Source: Heligmosomoides polygyrus polygyrus
Lineage: Eukaryota > Nematoda > Chromadorea > Rhabditida > Heligmosomidae
Length of the DNA: 64,000 nucleotides
Assembly: GCA_947396885.1 (NCBI GenBank)
Contig: OX377204.1
Span: forward strand, 186,001-250,000
Reading direction: 5' to 3'
In this document: piece after piece, positions 60,317 to 64,000 of the stretch
Numbering within the stretch: the first letter of the stretch is position 1
Layout of the letters: the number at the start of each line of letters is the position of its first letter
Made by a program: the position numbers and the translations under genes
Notes under the pieces: model-generated
Seen by the model: only the letters and a program-made list of their open reading frames with translations
The model's database searches: none
Told to the model about the DNA's origin: nothing

Positions 60317-63300
60317 TTCTTCTTCTTCTTCTTCAGCGTCTGTCCCGCTTCGTAGCGGGGTCCGCTATTCTGGTGTCATGACGCCACCTTTCCCGATCCA
60401 GCGCTAGATCAGGGTGGACGCCAGCCGCTTTCAAGTCCGTATGTAACGTATCAGCCCAGCGCTGCTTCGGGCGCCCTCTAGGCCGCTTTCCTACCACCTC
60501 GAACTTAAGGCCTAGTTTGCGGACGCTATCTTCCTTTCCACGCAGAACGTGGCTGTACCATCGTAAGCGAGCTTCGCGCATCTTGTCAGTTATCGGCGCG
60601 ACACCGAACTTCTGCCGAATAGCATAGTTTCGGATGCGGTCCATGCGCGTGACTCCTGCCGTCCAGCGCAGCATCTTCGTCTCCATGACGCTGAGGCGCG
60701 CTTCAACTTCCTTGGTCGCAGGCCAACACTCAGCGCTACATCGCTACTGGCCGAATGACTGCCCTGTAGATCTTTGACTTAAAGCGCTCCGGTATCTTCC
60801 TATCGCAGAGCACCCCAGTCAACGAGCGCCACTTGGACCAAGCTGCACTCACGCGTGAATTCACTTCGATTATCAGTTTGCCGTCAGACGCCACTGCTGA
60901 TCCCAGGTACTTAAAGACCGCAGTGCGTGGAAGCTCGATGCCGTTAACCTTGATGGAGCTGGACTCGGTAACGTCCGTCGTTAAATACTCGGTCTTCTTC
61001 ACGTTCAATCTGAGTCCAAACCGCTCCAAGCGATCACACCAAGCTTGCACCTCTCGCTCGAGATCACCTTTATCTTCGCTAGCGAGCATCACGTCATCGG
61101 CATAAAGCAACGTCCAAGGGACGGGCTTCTGAAGATCTCGTGTGATGGCATCCATGACGACAACAAAGAGGAGTGGGGAAAGCGCAGAACCCTGGTGTGC
61201 CCCGACAGAGATGGGGAACTCCATCGAGGTTCCAGCTGCAGCTTGCACTCGACTCTTTGGACAAGAGTAGAGAATTCGCACCCACTCTATGAGCTCTTCG
61301 GGAACTCCATGATGTCGCAAGGCGTACCATATCACTTCACGCGGTACGCGGTCAAAGGCCTTCTCCAAGTCGAGGAAGGCGATATGCACTGCCTTCTGTT
61401 TCTCGCGATGCTTCTCTATCAGGAGGAGGGCGGCGTGTATGGCATCAATGGTGCCACAGCCAGCCACGAAGCCGCACTGATTGCTGGAAAGCTGGACGAT
61501 GTCCCGAATTCGTCCATCGACAATTCGCTCAAAGATCTTCATGCTGTGCGAAAGCAAGCGAATCGGACGGTAATTGGAGCAGTCTGCAGGACTGCCCTTC
61601 TTCTTCCAAATCGGAATCGTCGTACTTTGGCGCCAACTCTCAGGCACTTTTTTCTCCGCCACAACCTGATTAAAGAACTTCGCCAACCACTCAGCAGGGT
61701 ACCAAAACTTCGACTTCCACAGTTCTGCTGCCACGTCGTCGGGCCCAGTCGCTTTGCCTGGCCTCATCTTCTTCAAAGCCGCTTCAATCTCCTCCACGGT
61801 GATCTTCTGAACGGGGCCGTGGGTTGGAGCCGTTGAGGGGATGGCTGGATGAGGAAATTCTACTGTAGAGATTTCTTCAAAGTAATCGCGCCATCGCTTC
61901 AATGCCTTCTTGCGGTCCATAAGAAGACGGCCGTTCTAATCATTGATGCCGAAGAACTTCTCGATGTCCTCGGTCTGGCGATGGCGATTCTTTGCGAGTC
62001 GGTACAGATACCGCTCGCCATCGCGTGACTCGAGCTTCTCGTTGACATCTTAATGAGTGGCTTTTGCAACAGCCACGGCCTTCTTTGCAGCTTTCTTCGC
62101 TTCTTGGTACTTCCGCCAGTTATCGGCTGTCTTTTCACCGAGAAACACGTGATATAGCGTCTTCTTCTCTCGAACTTTGGCTTTCACGTCATCTGTCCAC
62201 AGCCAGGCCTGCTTGTCGACCTTCCGTCGTCCAGGCTTCGTGATGCCGAGCTCCGACCGTGCAGCGTGACGAATCGCGTCGGTGGCCTTCTCCCAAGTTT
62301 CAGAGACAGTTATCACTGTCGGTAACCGCACGCGAGAAATCACAGCTGCTTCCTTCTCTTTCATTCGCCACCACTTGATTCTTGGTGCACCGCATCGCTC
62401 GACCTGCTTCAGCCTCGGAGGGGCGATCTTTAAAGTACAGATCAGCGGTCGATGCTGTGGGGCGACCGTCTCATACGGCACGACCTTCGCGTCTGTGACA
62501 AGACTTCGGTCTCGATCCTTCACAAGGACAAAGTCTATCTGAGTCCTGGTGTTCCCGCTATAGAACGAGATGAGGTGGGAATCGCGTTTGCGAAATACGG
62601 TGTTCACTATGGTGAGGTTGTGCGACTCCGCATATTCAAGGATACGCTCACCATCTGCGTTACGCGATCCGTAACCGAACCCACCATGACAGCCGTACCC
62701 GTCTTTCGTCGCGCCGACGTGCCCGTTGAGGTCACCAGCGACTATGATGACATCTTTCGACGGTACCTCTGCTGTCTTCTCATCAAGCAGGCTCCAAAAC
62801 TCTTCCTTGGCTTGATCCGAGCAGCCAGTCTGCGGAGCATACGCAGAGAAGAAGTGATAGAGTCGCTCCTTCGCGGCGACAACGATCTTCATCAATCGAT
62901 CGTCAAAGCGCTCGACGCTTACAATCGAGCCACGAAATCGTTCGGAGACGATTACACCGACACCAGTGGTGGTCCTGGGACTTCCACATAGAACGGTCTT
63001 GAAGCCACGTCCTATGTTCCTTGACTTGCGGCAAGACCACCTCGTCTCCTGCACCGCACAGAAATCAACTCTTCTACGCTCCAGTGCTTCAACCAACTCG
63101 CACGAGCGGCCCGTCAACGTACCCACATTCAGCGTTGCCACGCGGGTCCTGCTTACGTTACGGGACTTTCGGACTAGCTCAGTTGCCCCCCGATGCCGTC
63201 CTCGCATCAGGGACCCTCGTATACTTCCCACACTCGCCGGGCTTTGCGAGTGCGCGTCGGCTCCCGCGGACGCCGTAGCACTATCTCGAAATACTTGAGC

Positions 63301-63447
63301 TGTCATATACCATGTGATGTGACATGGGTCTTCGTAGGCCGGCCTGTCACAAGGGCCTGTCGCCTGCAATCGAGTGTCCGTGTTCGGCTTAACTCGCAGA
63401 GCGAGTAGTTTCCAGTGGCACCACGTGGAGGAACGGACATCGCCACC
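60317..63447 (-). mobile_element. RTE-type non-LTR retrotransposon, copy 2
   Basis: The 5' end ggtggcgatgtccgttcctc is at 63447 on the minus strand and the 3' (GAA)n tail, only about 6 units, is at 60317-60334. An imperfect target duplication of about 15 bp (aaaaaaatggtcacc against aaaaaaaagttcacc) flanks it. The unbroken target is at 7762-7775. Confidence 0.85.
60333..63369 (-). pseudogene. RTE endonuclease-reverse transcriptase, three breaks
   Basis: The endonuclease frame (63369-62050) shows ATLNVGTL, VQETRW, AGDLNGHVGA and DSHLISFYSG, with catalytic residues intact. The RT frame (61920-60736) shows HIAFLDLEKAFDRVP, AHQGSALSPLLFV and LLYADDVMLA. Breaks visible against copy 1 are an indel/stop near 62050, a GAG to TAG change near 61937, and a 1-nt loss with TAG near 60735. 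The tail frame 60686-60333 completes the C-terminal domain. It is less damaged than copy 1. Confidence 0.85.
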
Positions 63448-64000
63448 AAAAAAAAAAAGTTCACCTTCCTTTCCTTAAAACAAGCTTCGAATCATTGTTT
63501 TTCCTCAAAAAAAATTTATAAAAAAAACTATGTGTTCTCTTACTGGGAAGTGAAATAAAACTTCAAAGAAAGTTATTTATTTATTTATTTATTTATTTAT
63601 TGCATGAGAACTCGTGCAACAAAAACCCGTCCTTGGATAGGAAGTTATGTAGTCCAGTAAAAAGAGTATAACTTATCATTTAGTACAAGCTATACTAAAA
63701 TTTTCCTTAAACAAAAATTATCCTAAGCTTGCTGCTTCCATTGCGCCTTCCAGATTGAACTAATAGATACTCTCTAAGAAGATTAAAGTAATTTTTTGCC
63801 AATGAGAGATTATGACTCAGTGAATACCTTTATTTCACCTGCCCCGAAAGTGAACAAACAGGCTGAAATTTTACAAACTTCTTATTTTCGAGGAAAAATA
63901 GTGGTGTATTAAGGCCTATACCAAAGCGCAGAAAAGTAGCAATTTTTAGTGTATTAAAGAAAATCTTTCTACGCACCCGTTTACCTCTTTGCCATTTTCA
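63448..64000. repeat. Dispersed repeat split by RTE copy 2, right part
   Basis: It matches 7765-8300 (for example cttcaaagaaagttatttat and ctatgtgttctcttact). An ATTT tandem at 63570-63600 is longer here than in the other copy. It is cut by the end of the window. Confidence 0.75.

Overview
This is eukaryotic DNA, most probably from a clade V (strongylid, hookworm-like) nematode. The basis is TTTCAG-type splice acceptors, short exons in long introns, Patched-related and extracellular leucine-rich-repeat genes, and a dense mix of BEL/Pao, RTE, CR1-like, mariner, Merlin-like and foldback elements. The species assignment is inference from these features only. No rRNA, CRISPR array or prokaryotic operon is visible.

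Host genes. Two split genes lie on the minus strand. (1) A leucine-rich-repeat (LRR) protein gene runs from at least 23111 down to a stop at 9759. LRR exons lie at 23111-22992, 22696-22608 and 14142-13994, an LRR C-terminal cap at 13323-13194, and C-terminal exons at 11569-9759. One apparent 1-nt frameshift and one unresolved phase join suggest missing exons, assembly error or decay. (2) A Patched-related (PTR/PTCHD-like) transporter gene ends at 26958. Six exons (53594-53443, 50684-50591, 36378-36228, 28954-28821, 28523-28371, 27074-26958) join in phase. Its N-terminal half was not found.

Mobile layer. 0-5.2 kb holds a paralogous copy of repeat material that is broken up between 36.4 and 59.8 kb. 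5.2-9.6 kb has a SINE, a foldback and a mariner with poly-G ends. 14.2-15.4 kb is a CR1-like fragment. 17.2-20.4 kb is an RTE element with target-site duplication and a (GAA)n tail. 22-26.6 kb has foldbacks, a tRNA-like palindrome, a Merlin-like fragment and a deleted mariner. 29-36 kb has SINEs, TTCGAA-rich arrays and one mariner nested in the terminal repeat of another. 36792-47477 is a BEL/Pao retroelement with 449-bp LTRs that differ at one site and 5-bp target duplications. It carries gag-protease-RT-RNase H, integrase, a phlebovirus-Gc-like envelope and an unusual extra zinc-knuckle domain. 47.5-60 kb is foldbacks, including one about 1 kb long, and dispersed repeats. 60.3-63.4 kb is a second RTE copy on the minus strand.

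The genes do not form a pathway. The window is two cellular genes whose introns have been heavily invaded, with several insertions datable or orientable because an unoccupied paralogous copy of the target is present in the same window.
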